A stretch of 64,000 nucleotides of DNA. Origin: Ignavibacteriales bacterium (GTDB lineage Bacteria; Bacteroidota; Ignavibacteria; Ignavibacteriales; Melioribacteraceae). Of this stretch, positions 45,149 to 54,632 are shown piece by piece. The translations under genes were made by a program, and so were the position numbers. Below the pieces are notes generated by a model. The model was not told the DNA's origin and did no database searches. It saw nothing but the letters and a program-made list of their open reading frames with translations. The DNA is taken from NCBI GenBank assembly GCA_026390795.1, contig JAPLFG010000005.1, positions 348,200 through 412,199 on the forward strand, written 5' to 3'. Position 1 is the stretch's first letter. Each line of letters starts with the position of its first letter.

Positions 45149-48094
45149 ATGAGAAGATTATTACTGTCCTTCCTCATTCTTGCTCTGGTTCCCAGTCTAT
45201 TTTTCGCCCAGGAAACATTTAAGGTTTCCGGTAAGGTAACGGATGCCAAAACCGGCGAAGCATTGATTGGAGCCAACGTAATGCTGAAAACTTTAAATCT
45301 CGGCGCTGCGACAGATTTAGAGGGCAATTACACTTTTGATGTACCCAAAAGTCTTGCTAACGGTCAAGGCGCCGACCTAACAGCTTCTTTTGTAAATTAT
45401 AAAAAGAAAACTGTCAGAGTCACACTAAATGGTACAAACATAACGCACAACTTTGCTCTAGATGAAGATGTTTTTCAGAACGAAGAAATTGTTGTAACAG
45501 GTATCGCGTCAAAAACGGCTAAAGCAGTAGCCGAAGTTTCGGTAGGAAGAGTTGATGCTGCAAATCTATCTACGATTAATACTTACAACAGTCTCTCACA
45601 ATTGGTAGGAGGCAAAGTTGCCGGAGTCCAATTAAATACTTCGTCGGGTAACGTTGGTTCTGGCTGGAGATTCTTTGTACGTGGAGGCGGCGGTCTCAAC
45701 GGTAACGAACAACCAACAATCTACTTGGATGGAACCAGATTAGATAACACTGAAATCAATTATTTTGGAAACGGCGGTCAGGGTACAAGTCTTTTATCAA
45801 ATCTAAATACAGATGATATAGATAAGATTGAATTCTTAAAAGGCCCGGCGGCGGCGGCAATGTATGGCACAAACGGTTCAAACGGTGTTGTCTTAATTAC
45901 GACCAAGGCCGGAAAATTAGCTCAAGGATTAGGTCAAGGACTTTCGATTGATTACAAATTCAATTACGGTTATAACCAGAAAATGTACTCATACAAAACC
46001 GGAGATTTCATAAGTGCAAATGATGCAAACAATATATTCGTGACAGGATATTTACGAAGCCATGCAATTAATGTTGCCGGTGGAGGAACTAGATTAAGAT
46101 ATTATACTTCAATTGAGAACCGGAGTGAATTAGGAATTATACCCGGGAATTCGGAAAACAGAACTTCTGTTAGGTTGAATGTCAGTTCTTTTCCATCGGA
46201 TAATCTTACTTTGAAGTTAAGTTCCAATTATGTTTATAACAAATTATTAAGACCATGGGGCGATAACAATGTTTTCGGGTGGCTTGGTAATACTTTGCTT
46301 AGACCAACATCTTACACATTCACTTCGGATGCGGCAATGCGCGTACTGGATGATCAAAGTATTGTTAACGAATTCATTGGGAATGTTTCCGCTATTTGGA
46401 CACCAATAGAAAACCTCGAAGTTGTTGCAGGTATCGGTGTCGATAATTCTGGATGGGAAGAAAAGAGATTATTTCCTTATGGATATAGCTATGGTGGTGG
46501 TTTAATTACTACGGGCGAAAAGGATATCTATAACAGAAATAACAGACAATTTACATACGATTTCAATGCAAATTATTCTTTTAAATTATTCGATATGATT
46601 AATGTGAGATCATTAATCGGGTCTCAAATTTTTACTCAAACTTTAAGATTTAGTGCCCAACAGGGACAGCAATTCTCTTCAAATTTAATATCGTCAATCG
46701 GAGCTGCTGGAAAAATTATTTTTTATGATGAAGGAATAACTGATTTAAAACAAGCTGGTATTTTCACTGAGCATTCATTCAGTTACCTCGATCAATATTT
46801 TCTAACTCTCGGTCTCAGAAAAGATTATGCTAGTGTAATCGGAGAAGAGGCACCATCAATCACTTATCCTAAAGCAAGTTTTGCAGTGCGTTTAGATAAG
46901 TATGACTTTTTACCTTTATGGGTTGGTCTTTTGAAAGTGCGTGCAGCTTACGGAGAAAGCGGTGTGCTACCGGGAACAACAGATGCCATACCATTATTAT
47001 GGACAGCACAAACAGGCGGTTACGGCGCGGGTGCTGTACTCTCAATCATCGGTAACTCTGCTATTCAGCCCGAAAGAGTCAAAGAATTAGAATTAGGTTT
47101 TGATACTGAATTATTTACAGATATCTCTCTTGAATTTACTTACTACAAAGGTAATGCGGTTAATTCAATCATTGGTTTATTGAATGCACCATCAACAGGT
47201 AAAACTGCTTCATCTCAACCATTTAACATTGGTGCAATTAAGAGCCATGGATGGGAGACTTTAATACAATATTCTCCAATCAGGTCAATCGATTATAATT
47301 TGGATCTAAGTTTAACTTGGAATTATCAAACAAATATGGTTGAAAGTCTTGGCGGAGCTCAGCCAATTTATGATGGATTCGGTTTCAATGTGATACAAGA
47401 AGGGATGAAGAAACATGAATTTTTCGGATTTGTTTCTACCGGTGCAATTTTAAGTACAACAACCGGAAAATACTCAGCGCCTCAACCAACAGTAGATGCA
47501 AATGGAGTTGCTACAAAAATAGATCTTGGTAGTCCGACTCCGGACCATAGCGGTTCATTCTCTGTTAATTTTAAATTCTTAAAGAATTTTAATCTTTATG
47601 CCTTAGCTCAATGGGCTCTCAATTTCAAAGTGGTGAATTATACTAAATTCTTTGCAACAAGATTTGGAAATAATCCATATGTAAATAGGTTGAGAGCATT
47701 ACTTGGATTATCTGCACTTGCACCTGGAGTAGCACCAACTGACGTTACACCGATAACTCCCGGAACACCTGAATATAAACAGACGGCGGATGAATATTCC
47801 CATTACGATGTCACATACGGATTAAATTATGTAGAAGACGGCGATTATTTAATAGTACGTGAATTAAGTTTGGGTTACGATTTCACAGATCTTCTTAAGG
47901 ATTTCGACATCCATACTTATGTTAAAGCTTTAACAGCCGGATTTTCAGTACGAAATCTTGTTAGATTCACTAAATATACAGGTGCCGATCCAGAAATTAA
48001 CACTGCGGGTTCACGTTCGTTATCTTATGGACAGGATTTCCTAACTCTCCAATCGCCCAGAACGCTGAATTTCTGGGTAAGAATTGGTTTATAA
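45149..48094 (+). CDS. SusC/RagA-family TonB-linked outer membrane protein
   Basis: The 981-residue protein has a signal peptide, a carboxypeptidase-regulatory-like domain (FKVSGKVTDAKTGEALIGAN), the plug with YLDGTRLDN and MYGTNGSNGVVLITTK, and a barrel ending LNFWVRIGL. It should import a bulky nutrient through the outer membrane with energy from TonB. GGAG lies 6-7 bases before the ATG. The SusD-like partner follows 17 bases later. Confidence 0.93.
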   Translation: MRRLLLSFLILALVPSLFFAQETFKVSGKVTDAKTGEALIGANVMLKTLNLGAATDLEGNYTFDVPKSLANGQGADLTASFVNYKKKTVRVTLNGTNITHNFALDEDVFQNEEIVVTGIASKTAKAVAEVSVGRVDAANLSTINTYNSLSQLVGGKVAGVQLNTSSGNVGSGWRFFVRGGGGLNGNEQPTIYLDGTRLDNTEINYFGNGGQGTSLLSNLNTDDIDKIEFLKGPAAAAMYGTNGSNGVVLITTKAGKLAQGLGQGLSIDYKFNYGYNQKMYSYKTGDFISANDANNIFVTGYLRSHAINVAGGGTRLRYYTSIENRSELGIIPGNSENRTSVRLNVSSFPSDNLTLKLSSNYVYNKLLRPWGDNNVFGWLGNTLLRPTSYTFTSDAAMRVLDDQSIVNEFIGNVSAIWTPIENLEVVAGIGVDNSGWEEKRLFPYGYSYGGGLITTGEKDIYNRNNRQFTYDFNANYSFKLFDMINVRSLIGSQIFTQTLRFSAQQGQQFSSNLISSIGAAGKIIFYDEGITDLKQAGIFTEHSFSYLDQYFLTLGLRKDYASVIGEEAPSITYPKASFAVRLDKYDFLPLWVGLLKVRAAYGESGVLPGTTDAIPLLWTAQTGGYGAGAVLSIIGNSAIQPERVKELELGFDTELFTDISLEFTYYKGNAVNSIIGLLNAPSTGKTASSQPFNIGAIKSHGWETLIQYSPIRSIDYNLDLSLTWNYQTNMVESLGGAQPIYDGFGFNVIQEGMKKHEFFGFVSTGAILSTTTGKYSAPQPTVDANGVATKIDLGSPTPDHSGSFSVNFKFLKNFNLYALAQWALNFKVVNYTKFFATRFGNNPYVNRLRALLGLSALAPGVAPTDVTPITPGTPEYKQTADEYSHYDVTYGLNYVEDGDYLIVRELSLGYDFTDLLKDFDIHTYVKALTAGFSVRNLVRFTKYTGADPEINTAGSRSLSYGQDFLTLQSPRTLNFWVRIGL

Positions 48095-48111
48095 CGAAAG
48101 GAGACATGAAA

Positions 48112-49323
48112 ATGAAAAAGAATAAAATAAAATATCTTCTAGCCGTCCCGGTACTAATCTTGTTTGGTGTAGCCTGCAATGATTATGTTTCGGATGTACA
48201 GCCGTTAATAACTCAAGCCCAGGATAACCTCTTAAATACCGAGGCGCAAGTTCCATTCTTGGTTGCAGGAGTAAAACAACAATTTGCAAACATTGCATCT
48301 CAGCTTGCTGGCGAATCTGATATGCTATCAGATCAAGTTATATATACAAGCGACATTCCAACAGCAAGTTTTCCGCAATTCGAGGAGATAGATAAAGGGT
48401 TGATATTAACTAATAATGCATCAGTGACAAATCTTACCTTAGCTCTTGGTCCATTAAGATTCTATGCTGATGACCTTGTTAGAAGAATTGGTACTATAAC
48501 CTTTACAAGTACTACAATACAGAATGATGGTTTGTTTACCGGTTACCTCTATGGCGGTTATGCAAGATATTTGATGGCAGTAAACTTTGGTTTAAATCAA
48601 AATCAACCCGGAAATACTATTGATGCAGGTCCTTTCATTGCACAATCCGATTTATTAAACCAGGCAATTGACAAACTTAAAAGCGCATTGACTGTTACTT
48701 CAAAAGCGACTGACACAAGGATTGTAAATTCGTTGATTGCAAAAGCATATTTAGCCAAAAGCGATTATACAAATGCCGCAACGTATGCTGCCTTGGGAAT
48801 GGCGAAAGGTGATGCAGAATTCGATGCATTATATAGCAGTACAAGCCAGACCTGGTGGTGGGGATTTGCTGGAAACGGCCGCGTTCAAGCAGGAGTAAAT
48901 TCCAGGTTCAACGATTATATAACAGCAGATGCCAATGAAGCCAACAGAATTAAAATAAAAACGGTAAAAGGCACTAGCGGAGCTACTTACTATTATCAAA
49001 TTAAATATCCTAACCAAGATTCCCCTATGCCGGTTATGACATGGCAGGAAAATAATTTGATGCTTGCAGAATTAATCCTAAGAGGAAATGCGACAGGTAA
49101 TGCCCTCGCCCTTGTAAATGATGTAAGAGATTCACACTCACTCAGTGCATTAACATCCATTACAACGGATGGTGTATTGGTTGAACGCGATAAAGAATTG
49201 TTCTGCCAAGGAACTCGCCTAATGGACCAGAACAGAACGGGTAATTGGCACTTAGCTGCAGGAACATGGCATTACCTGCCTATTCCGGATAGAGAAAGAC
49301 TTGCCAATCCTAACTTGCATTAA
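48112..49323 (+). CDS. SusD/RagB-like lipoprotein
   Basis: ATG 48106 is only 2 bases after the AAAGGAG site, while ATG 48112 is 8 bases away, so I take 48112 (403 residues). A lipoprotein signal ends FGVAC. Helical TPR-like segments follow (IVNSLIAKAYLAKSDYTNAA), and it ends with HYLPIPDRERLANPNL, the usual SusD C-terminus. It caps the SusC channel on the cell surface. It is shorter than typical SusD proteins (about 500 or more), which fits a reduced ligand-binding insert. Confidence 0.9.
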   Translation: MKKNKIKYLLAVPVLILFGVACNDYVSDVQPLITQAQDNLLNTEAQVPFLVAGVKQQFANIASQLAGESDMLSDQVIYTSDIPTASFPQFEEIDKGLILTNNASVTNLTLALGPLRFYADDLVRRIGTITFTSTTIQNDGLFTGYLYGGYARYLMAVNFGLNQNQPGNTIDAGPFIAQSDLLNQAIDKLKSALTVTSKATDTRIVNSLIAKAYLAKSDYTNAATYAALGMAKGDAEFDALYSSTSQTWWWGFAGNGRVQAGVNSRFNDYITADANEANRIKIKTVKGTSGATYYYQIKYPNQDSPMPVMTWQENNLMLAELILRGNATGNALALVNDVRDSHSLSALTSITTDGVLVERDKELFCQGTRLMDQNRTGNWHLAAGTWHYLPIPDRERLANPNLH

Positions 49324-49350
49324 TGAACAAGTCATAGGTAATTACAAAAA

Positions 49351-49371
49351 AGGGCTGCAGAATTGCAGCCC
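49351..49371. terminator. Terminator after the SusC/SusD pair
   Basis: AGGGCTGC and GCAGCCCT form a strong stem with loop AGAATT (shown as 8-bp arms), flanked by A and T runs. It ends the SusCD transcript 27 bases past the stop. Confidence 0.93.
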
Positions 49372-49557
49372 TTTTTTATAGAAAAAAGTTTTTCTGTTCA
49401 AATTTATGTATATAATAATTTTAATGTAATATATTTATGAAGATAGTAATGGAAAATTTTTTAATGCAAAAGGAAATGCTTTTTTTTTAACCCAAAACTT
49501 TTTGAACATATAAAAGTCTCTTTAAGTAACATTCAGATCATTATTTGAGCTAACCAC

Positions 49558-50277
49558 ATGAAATTCCATCCACTTATTAAAAATCTTTCTCGGTATATGC
49601 TATTAATATATTTTTCTGTTTTATTAATAAGTTGCTCAAGTTCATCACAATTCCAGTATATCTCACAAGAATACAAAAGCAGAAATGAAACAACAGTTAA
49701 AGTGATGGTAATGCCGTTTATTTTAAAATTATTGGATATTCAACAAAAAGAGTTACTGATAGATAAAAAAAACCGCGAGAAGAAACCGATTACCAATAGA
49801 GAAGTAGAATTATTTGATAATTATATGACACAACTGATCGCAGATAATACACGAGCAAAAATAAGTAGTGCAAGTAATTTACCCAATCTGGAGGATTTTA
49901 AATTTTCAAAACAAATAGTTAAGAACAAAACTGTTGATAATTTTGAAATTTTCATCCCTTCTTTCGACAAAAAAATTTTTAAATCAGAAGTGCCCGACTA
50001 TTTAGCTCTTTTTACAGATTTATTTATCTTGAAGTATAATGATGATAAAGGACTTAGTGTGGGAAGGGGGTCTGAAACTTCATATTCTTTGGAAGCAGGC
50101 TTGGAATATGTACTATGGGATGTTAAAAATATGAGAGTTGCATCATATGGGAGATTAAATCAAAAAATAAAATTATTAGATACCCCGGCAAAAGAAGATT
50201 ATTTAGCCATCTTTGAGAAGTTTGCGATATCAATAATTCAACAAAGCCCTTTTGCTACAAAGAAAATTTATTTCTGA
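49558..50277 (+). CDS. Lipoprotein of unknown function
   Basis: The 239-residue protein has a signal ending SVLLISC, with serines after the cysteine. The rest has MPFILKLLDIQ and EAGLEYVLWDVKNMRVASYG, with the latter resembling strands of lipoproteins that report on outer membrane assembly, but I do not recognise a family. No Shine-Dalgarno is clear. It is convergent with the DUF5683-like gene, 21 bases apart. Confidence 0.6.
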   Translation: MKFHPLIKNLSRYMLLIYFSVLLISCSSSSQFQYISQEYKSRNETTVKVMVMPFILKLLDIQQKELLIDKKNREKKPITNREVELFDNYMTQLIADNTRAKISSASNLPNLEDFKFSKQIVKNKTVDNFEIFIPSFDKKIFKSEVPDYLALFTDLFILKYNDDKGLSVGRGSETSYSLEAGLEYVLWDVKNMRVASYGRLNQKIKLLDTPAKEDYLAIFEKFAISIIQQSPFATKKIYF

Positions 50278-50298
50278 ATTATTTTTTTGAAGGCGGTT

Positions 50299-51063
50299 TT
50301 AAAGTTTTGACACGAAATTCAGTGTTATAGTCTGTGGAATTGTCTGCCTGTTTTCTATATTAAAATAAACATTCCAGCTTAATTCTTTTGGAAGATTTTT
50401 ATTATAAGCCGCAACCAATCTAACGGCATTAATTGCACTTATAACACGGTTCAATATTAACGCACCGACAACAAATCTAACATTAGTATAAGCAGCTTCG
50501 CTGGAGGTCCACATATTCCGGTACTCTTTACGCTGATCAGGGTTGGACCAATTCCAGTAATGTGTTGCCGGGTTATAAACTTTTTCAAAATTACGATCTA
50601 ATTCCATTACGCTGTTGTATTCATCCAAACTCTGATAAATACCAATATTGGCAAAGTACTCCGAATCTTTGTTGTCAAGTTTAGCGCCTGCTTTGGATTC
50701 TGCAAATGATTTGTAATTTTTCGCCTGCCAATTTCCATACAAATCAAATCCGGTAAAGGTACCCCACAAAACACCATCGGCTATTGTAAAATATTTTCCG
50801 CTCTCGTAACCATTCGCGTAAAGCTCACCCATTCCGGGTAATATCATAGAATATAAAATTGCAAGCGCCGGATTTTTCTTCTGAGATTGCGGATTCTGGA
50901 TGTCTGGTGTATGGTTGCTGATTGCTGACTGCTGATTGCTGACTGCCGATAGCTGATGGCTGATTGCTGTAGCTTGTTTCAGTTCAGCAAGACTTTTTGT
51001 AGAAGATGTTTGGGCAATCAGAATTGATGACATAAGTACAACTAGAGAAATAATATTTTTCAT
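50299..51063 (-). CDS. DUF5683-like membrane protein with repeat-derived N-terminal insert
   Basis: The 254-residue protein has a signal peptide (MKNIISLVVLMSSILIAQ) and a core starting NPALAILYSMILPGMGELYANGYESG, with the PG-x-GELYANG motif of DUF5683-type proteins, then a further hydrophobic segment near 205-220. Residues 31-51 (ATAISHQLSAVSNQQSAISN) are the translation of a GCTGATTGCTGA-type DNA repeat. Function is unknown. It overlaps the mtaB stop by four bases. Confidence 0.7.
   Translation of the reverse strand: MKNIISLVVLMSSILIAQTSSTKSLAELKQATAISHQLSAVSNQQSAISNHTPDIQNPQSQKKNPALAILYSMILPGMGELYANGYESGKYFTIADGVLWGTFTGFDLYGNWQAKNYKSFAESKAGAKLDNKDSEYFANIGIYQSLDEYNSVMELDRNFEKVYNPATHYWNWSNPDQRKEYRNMWTSSEAAYTNVRFVVGALILNRVISAINAVRLVAAYNKNLPKELSWNVYFNIENRQTIPQTITLNFVSKL
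50913..50973. repeat. GCTGATTGCTGA-type repeat inside the DUF5683-like gene
   Basis: Short words such as GCTGATTGCTGA, CTGCTGATTGCTGACTGC and AGCTGATGGCTGATTGCT follow one another for 60 bases with about a 7-base rhythm. The frame stays open through it. Related word sets lie in the gap 54567-54628. Confidence 0.6.
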
Positions 51064-52436
51064 TTTGAACCTGGCGATATTTTTAACAATTCATTGATTT
51101 CAAGTTTCTCTGCCGTACAAATATTTTCATCAACCTCCTTAATTTTTGCCTTCACAAATTTATTAATTATTTCTGAATTGTATAGTGCTTTTATTCTTAC
51201 ATAGTTAGAAGTAAATCCTTTCATAAAACCATCATGGTTCTCATGTTCGAACAACACAGTTAATTCTTTGCCTATCATACTCTGATAAAATTCATGACGT
51301 TTCTTCTCGCTTAGAATACGCAACATATTACTTCTTCGCTTCCGTTCAATAACATCAACCGAATTAGGCATTTCAATCGCTTTTGTGTTGGGTCTTTCCG
51401 AATAAGTAAAAACATGAAGATAAGAGATCGGCAAATCACGTAGAAAATTATAAGTATCCAAAAAATCTTCTTCTGTTTCTCCGGGAAAACCAACTATAAC
51501 ATCAACGCCAATTCCTAAATCTTTTATTCTCCCCTTTGCTTTCAATATTAGTTCTTTGTAATCTTCGACACGGTAACGTCTTTGCATCAACTTCAAAATT
51601 TTCGAACTGCCGCTTTGGAGCGGAATATGAAAATGATTGCTAATTCTTGGATCACTCGAAGCCAATTCTAAAATATCATCTGTAAGAAGATTCGGTTCAA
51701 TTGAACTGATTCTTATTCTATAATCACCTTCGACTTTTAACATATTCTTTAACAATGCATACAAATCCATTTCCTGCTCTTGATCATGATCAAGAGTATG
51801 AGCAAGATCATGATTAGAAGGAGAACTATAATCTCCAACATTAACGCCGGTAAGAATTATTTCTTTGTACCCTTGTTTGAGTAATTCCTTAAATTCTTTT
51901 ATTACTTCTTCAGGTTGAGCGCTTCTGCTTTTACCGCGCGCTAATGGAATTGTACAGAATGAACATTTATAATCGCATCCATCCTGAACTTTGAAGAATG
52001 CACGTGTCCGGCTATCGGCATCAGTTGAAAACGAAGAGTTAAACGAATTTAATTCTTCAGTTGGTGAAACGTGGATACACGATAATTCTTTCTTCTCAAA
52101 ATTTTCTAAGTATGAAAAAAGATTGAATTTTTCGTTACTTCCCAGAACAGCATCTACGCCGTCAATCTTGGCAATCTCATCCGGACGAAGTTGCGCATAA
52201 CATCCGGTAACAACCACAAACGCATTTGGATTATTCCGCAATGCGCGACGAACAACTTGCCTGCATTCGCGGTCCGCGTTATCGGTAACCGTGCAAGTGT
52301 TGATCACGTACACATCGGCTGCATCTTCATAATCAACAATTTTGAAACCGCGTTTTAAAAATTGATTGCCGATCGTAGATGTTTCCGAAAAATTCAGTTT
52401 ACAGCCTAATGTATGGAATGCTACTTTAGATGCCAT
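51060..52436 (-). CDS. mtaB: tRNA t6A37 methylthiotransferase MtaB
   Basis: The 458-residue enzyme has the N-terminal cluster cysteines in TLGCKLN, NTCTVT and TGCYAQ, and the radical SAM motif CDYKCSFC. This set, and the N-terminal TLGCKLNFSETS, mark MtaB, which converts t6A37 of tRNA to ms2t6A37. A C-terminal TRAM domain follows. Around residues 200-222, between VNVGDYS and LYALLKNM, an 18-residue insert (SNHDLAHTLDHDQEQE) comes from a DNA repeat. Confidence 0.94.
   Translation of the reverse strand: MASKVAFHTLGCKLNFSETSTIGNQFLKRGFKIVDYEDAADVYVINTCTVTDNADRECRQVVRRALRNNPNAFVVVTGCYAQLRPDEIAKIDGVDAVLGSNEKFNLFSYLENFEKKELSCIHVSPTEELNSFNSSFSTDADSRTRAFFKVQDGCDYKCSFCTIPLARGKSRSAQPEEVIKEFKELLKQGYKEIILTGVNVGDYSSPSNHDLAHTLDHDQEQEMDLYALLKNMLKVEGDYRIRISSIEPNLLTDDILELASSDPRISNHFHIPLQSGSSKILKLMQRRYRVEDYKELILKAKGRIKDLGIGVDVIVGFPGETEEDFLDTYNFLRDLPISYLHVFTYSERPNTKAIEMPNSVDVIERKRRSNMLRILSEKKRHEFYQSMIGKELTVLFEHENHDGFMKGFTSNYVRIKALYNSEIINKFVKAKIKEVDENICTAEKLEINELLKISPGSK
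51774..51820. repeat. GATC-type palindromic repeat inside mtaB
   Basis: CTCTTGATCATGATCAAGAG at 51777-51796 is a perfect 20-base palindrome, followed by ATGAGCAAGATCATGATTAG. Related word sets occur at 52448-52510 and 60992-61186. The frame of mtaB is preserved. Confidence 0.7.
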
Positions 52437-52447
52437 TACTACCTTTA

Positions 52448-52510
52448 ATTCTTGATCTTACTCATGAACTTGATCGTTATCGGAAAAGATCAGGATCAAG
52501 AGCATGATTA
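52448..52510. repeat. GATC-type inverted repeat upstream of mtaB
   Basis: GAACTTGATC and GATCAGGATC (8 of 10 pairing) face each other around GTTATCGGAAAA, inside a longer run of TTGATCTTACTCATG and AAGAGCATGATTA. It is built from the same words as the mtaB insert and the lon-upstream array. Confidence 0.6.
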
Positions 52511-52543
52511 ACAAAAAATGGTTTTCAAATTTCTATAATAAAA

Positions 52544-52594
52544 TGGGCTGCATTTAATTCAAACATAAGAACATATTTGATTAAACACAGCCCA
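52544..52594 (-). terminator. Long hairpin downstream of rpsA
   Basis: TGGGCTG (52544-52550) pairs with CAGCCCA (52588-52594), and inner TTTAATTCAAA pairs with TTTGATTAAA with one bulge. On the minus strand ATTTTATTA follows. It fits a transcription stop for the cmk-rpsA transcript, 33 bases beyond the rpsA stop. Confidence 0.5.
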
Positions 52595-52626
52595 ATCTTA
52601 ATTGCTAAGAGCTAAATGCTGCAAGC

Positions 52627-54465
52627 TTAAGCAGTAGTTTCTTTCTTTTCTTCTTCAGCCGGACGATTACTTTCTCTTTGTGTCTGCGGCTTAGCATCTT
52701 CATATAAATTGAAATCGGATGAATCGAACTTACCGGCATCGGCAGTTTTTACGTCTGCGACCGATACTTTTTCCAACTTAAAGTCGGTAATATATTGAGC
52801 AATTTCTTCATCTGATTTTTCTTTCAAAGCAGCGAGTGCGCTAAGAACAATTTTCTTGTTCTCTTTATCGAACTCAACAACTTTCATTTCCAATTTGGTT
52901 CCGATTGGGAAACAGAAAGAAAGATTTTTAATTTTGGAAGTCGACAGCTGTGTTGCAGGAATAAATCCATCAACACCAAGTGAAAGTTCCGCGATCAATC
53001 CTTTTTCGATGATGCGGACAATCTTACCGTCTGCTTTCTTTCCAACAGCATACTCTTTCTCAAAATTTTCCCAAGGATTTTCGTTTATCTGTTTATGACC
53101 AAGAGAAATTTTTCTTGAATCGGTATCTACACCAAGAACAACAACATCAATCTTATCACCTTTCTTTACTACTTCACCGGGGTGGCGTATTTTTTTAGTC
53201 CATGATAAATCTGAGATATGTACTAAGCCGTCAATACCCGGTTCAAGTTCAACGAACACACCAAAATTTGTTAAGTTGCGTGCGATTCCTTGATGTTGTG
53301 AACCGACCGGATATTTCTTTAATAGGTCAGACCACGGATCAGGCGTTAACTGTTTCATACCAAGAGAAATTTTCTTGTCATTCTTATCCAAACTTAAGAC
53401 AACAGCTTCAACAACTTGTCCCATAGAAACGAATTGTGAAGGATGACTGATATGCTGAGTCCAGCTCATTTCAGAAATGTGAATTAATCCTTCAATTCCT
53501 TTTTCGATCTCTATGAAAGCGCCGTAATCTGTAAGCGATACAACACGACCGGCAACTTTATCGCCGATTTTTAATTTATCTTCAATTTTTTCCCATGGAT
53601 GCGGCAAGAGTTGTTTCAAGCTAAGTGAAATTCGCTTGCGTTCCATTTCGAAATCTGTAACAACAACTTTAATCTTCTCATCAAGTTTAACAACTTCGCT
53701 AGGATGATTAATTCTTCCCCAGCTTAAATCTGTAATATGAACAAGACCGTCAACACCGCCAAGATCAATAAACACACCAAAATCCGTAATTGCTTTAACA
53801 GTACCTTCAAGAATTTGTCCCTTCTCAAGCTTATCAAGAATTTCTTTTCGCTGATCGGAGATCGTTTCTTCAATAAGAACTTTGTGGGATACAACTATAT
53901 TTTCTGTAGGAACATTAACCTTCACAATTTTGAAATCCATTGTCTGACCGACGAATGCATCAAAATCGCGAACCGGGCGAATATCAATTTGTGAACCTGG
54001 AAGGAATGCTTCAATTCCCATCAAGTCAACAACCATTCCGCCTTTAATACGTTTAAGAATTTTTCCAGGAAGGATTTTTTCGTTTTCGAATGAATCCATG
54101 ATTCTTCCCCAAATTCTAAGGAAGTCTGCCCTCTTTTTGGAAAGGATAAGATTGCCGTCTTCATCTTCAACACTTTCAATAACGATTTCGACGCTTTCGC
54201 CAATTTTAATTTCGTCAGTTGAATTGAATTCTGCTTTAGAAATTGAGCCGTCGGATTTGAATCCGACATCTACAACAACGTTATCTGCGTTTATGCCAAC
54301 AATCTTTCCGGTAACAATTTCGCCTTCTTTAAATTCGCGAAATGAATCTGCATAAAGTTTTGATAATTCTTTTAAATCTTCCGGTGAGTATTCATCTTCA
54401 TTGATGAATCTTTCTTTTTTTACTTTAGATACTTTTTTAACAGTATCTTTTTCTTGTTCGAACAT
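52627..54465 (-). CDS. rpsA: 30S ribosomal protein S1
   Basis: The 612-residue protein has six S1 (OB-fold) domains. Repeated blocks such as FGVFIDLGGVDGLVHITDLSW, YGAFIEIEKGIEGLIHISEM and FGVFVELEPGIDGLVHISDL (each cited in part) mark domains 3-5. It binds mRNA and helps load it on the ribosome. The C-terminal tail is acidic/lysine-rich. AGGAG lies 5-6 bases before the ATG. cmk lies upstream, the usual neighbour of rpsA. Confidence 0.96.
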   Translation of the reverse strand: MFEQEKDTVKKVSKVKKERFINEDEYSPEDLKELSKLYADSFREFKEGEIVTGKIVGINADNVVVDVGFKSDGSISKAEFNSTDEIKIGESVEIVIESVEDEDGNLILSKKRADFLRIWGRIMDSFENEKILPGKILKRIKGGMVVDLMGIEAFLPGSQIDIRPVRDFDAFVGQTMDFKIVKVNVPTENIVVSHKVLIEETISDQRKEILDKLEKGQILEGTVKAITDFGVFIDLGGVDGLVHITDLSWGRINHPSEVVKLDEKIKVVVTDFEMERKRISLSLKQLLPHPWEKIEDKLKIGDKVAGRVVSLTDYGAFIEIEKGIEGLIHISEMSWTQHISHPSQFVSMGQVVEAVVLSLDKNDKKISLGMKQLTPDPWSDLLKKYPVGSQHQGIARNLTNFGVFVELEPGIDGLVHISDLSWTKKIRHPGEVVKKGDKIDVVVLGVDTDSRKISLGHKQINENPWENFEKEYAVGKKADGKIVRIIEKGLIAELSLGVDGFIPATQLSTSKIKNLSFCFPIGTKLEMKVVEFDKENKKIVLSALAALKEKSDEEIAQYITDFKLEKVSVADVKTADAGKFDSSDFNLYEDAKPQTQRESNRPAEEEKKETTA

Positions 54466-54566
54466 CTGAGCTCCTGCTTGTCTTACTCTGCTTCGATTAT
54501 CCTACCATCAAAGAAATCTTGGCAGTTTTTGTTTAGTTATACATCAGTTTTTTGTGATGGTATTTT

Positions 54567-54628
54567 ATAGCTAAAAGCTTTTGGCAATTAGCTGTTAGTC
54601 AAAATCTCTTACTCAGTCACTCAGTTAC
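54567..54628. repeat. Imperfect repeat between rpsA and cmk
   Basis: The words TAGCTAAAAGCTTTTGGCAA, TTAGCTGTTAG and ACTCAGTCACTCAGTTACTT follow one another in the 167-base gap between the two genes. They resemble the GCTGATT-type repeat in the DUF5683-like gene in style, though sequence identity is low. Confidence 0.4.
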
Positions 54629-54632
54629 TTCA

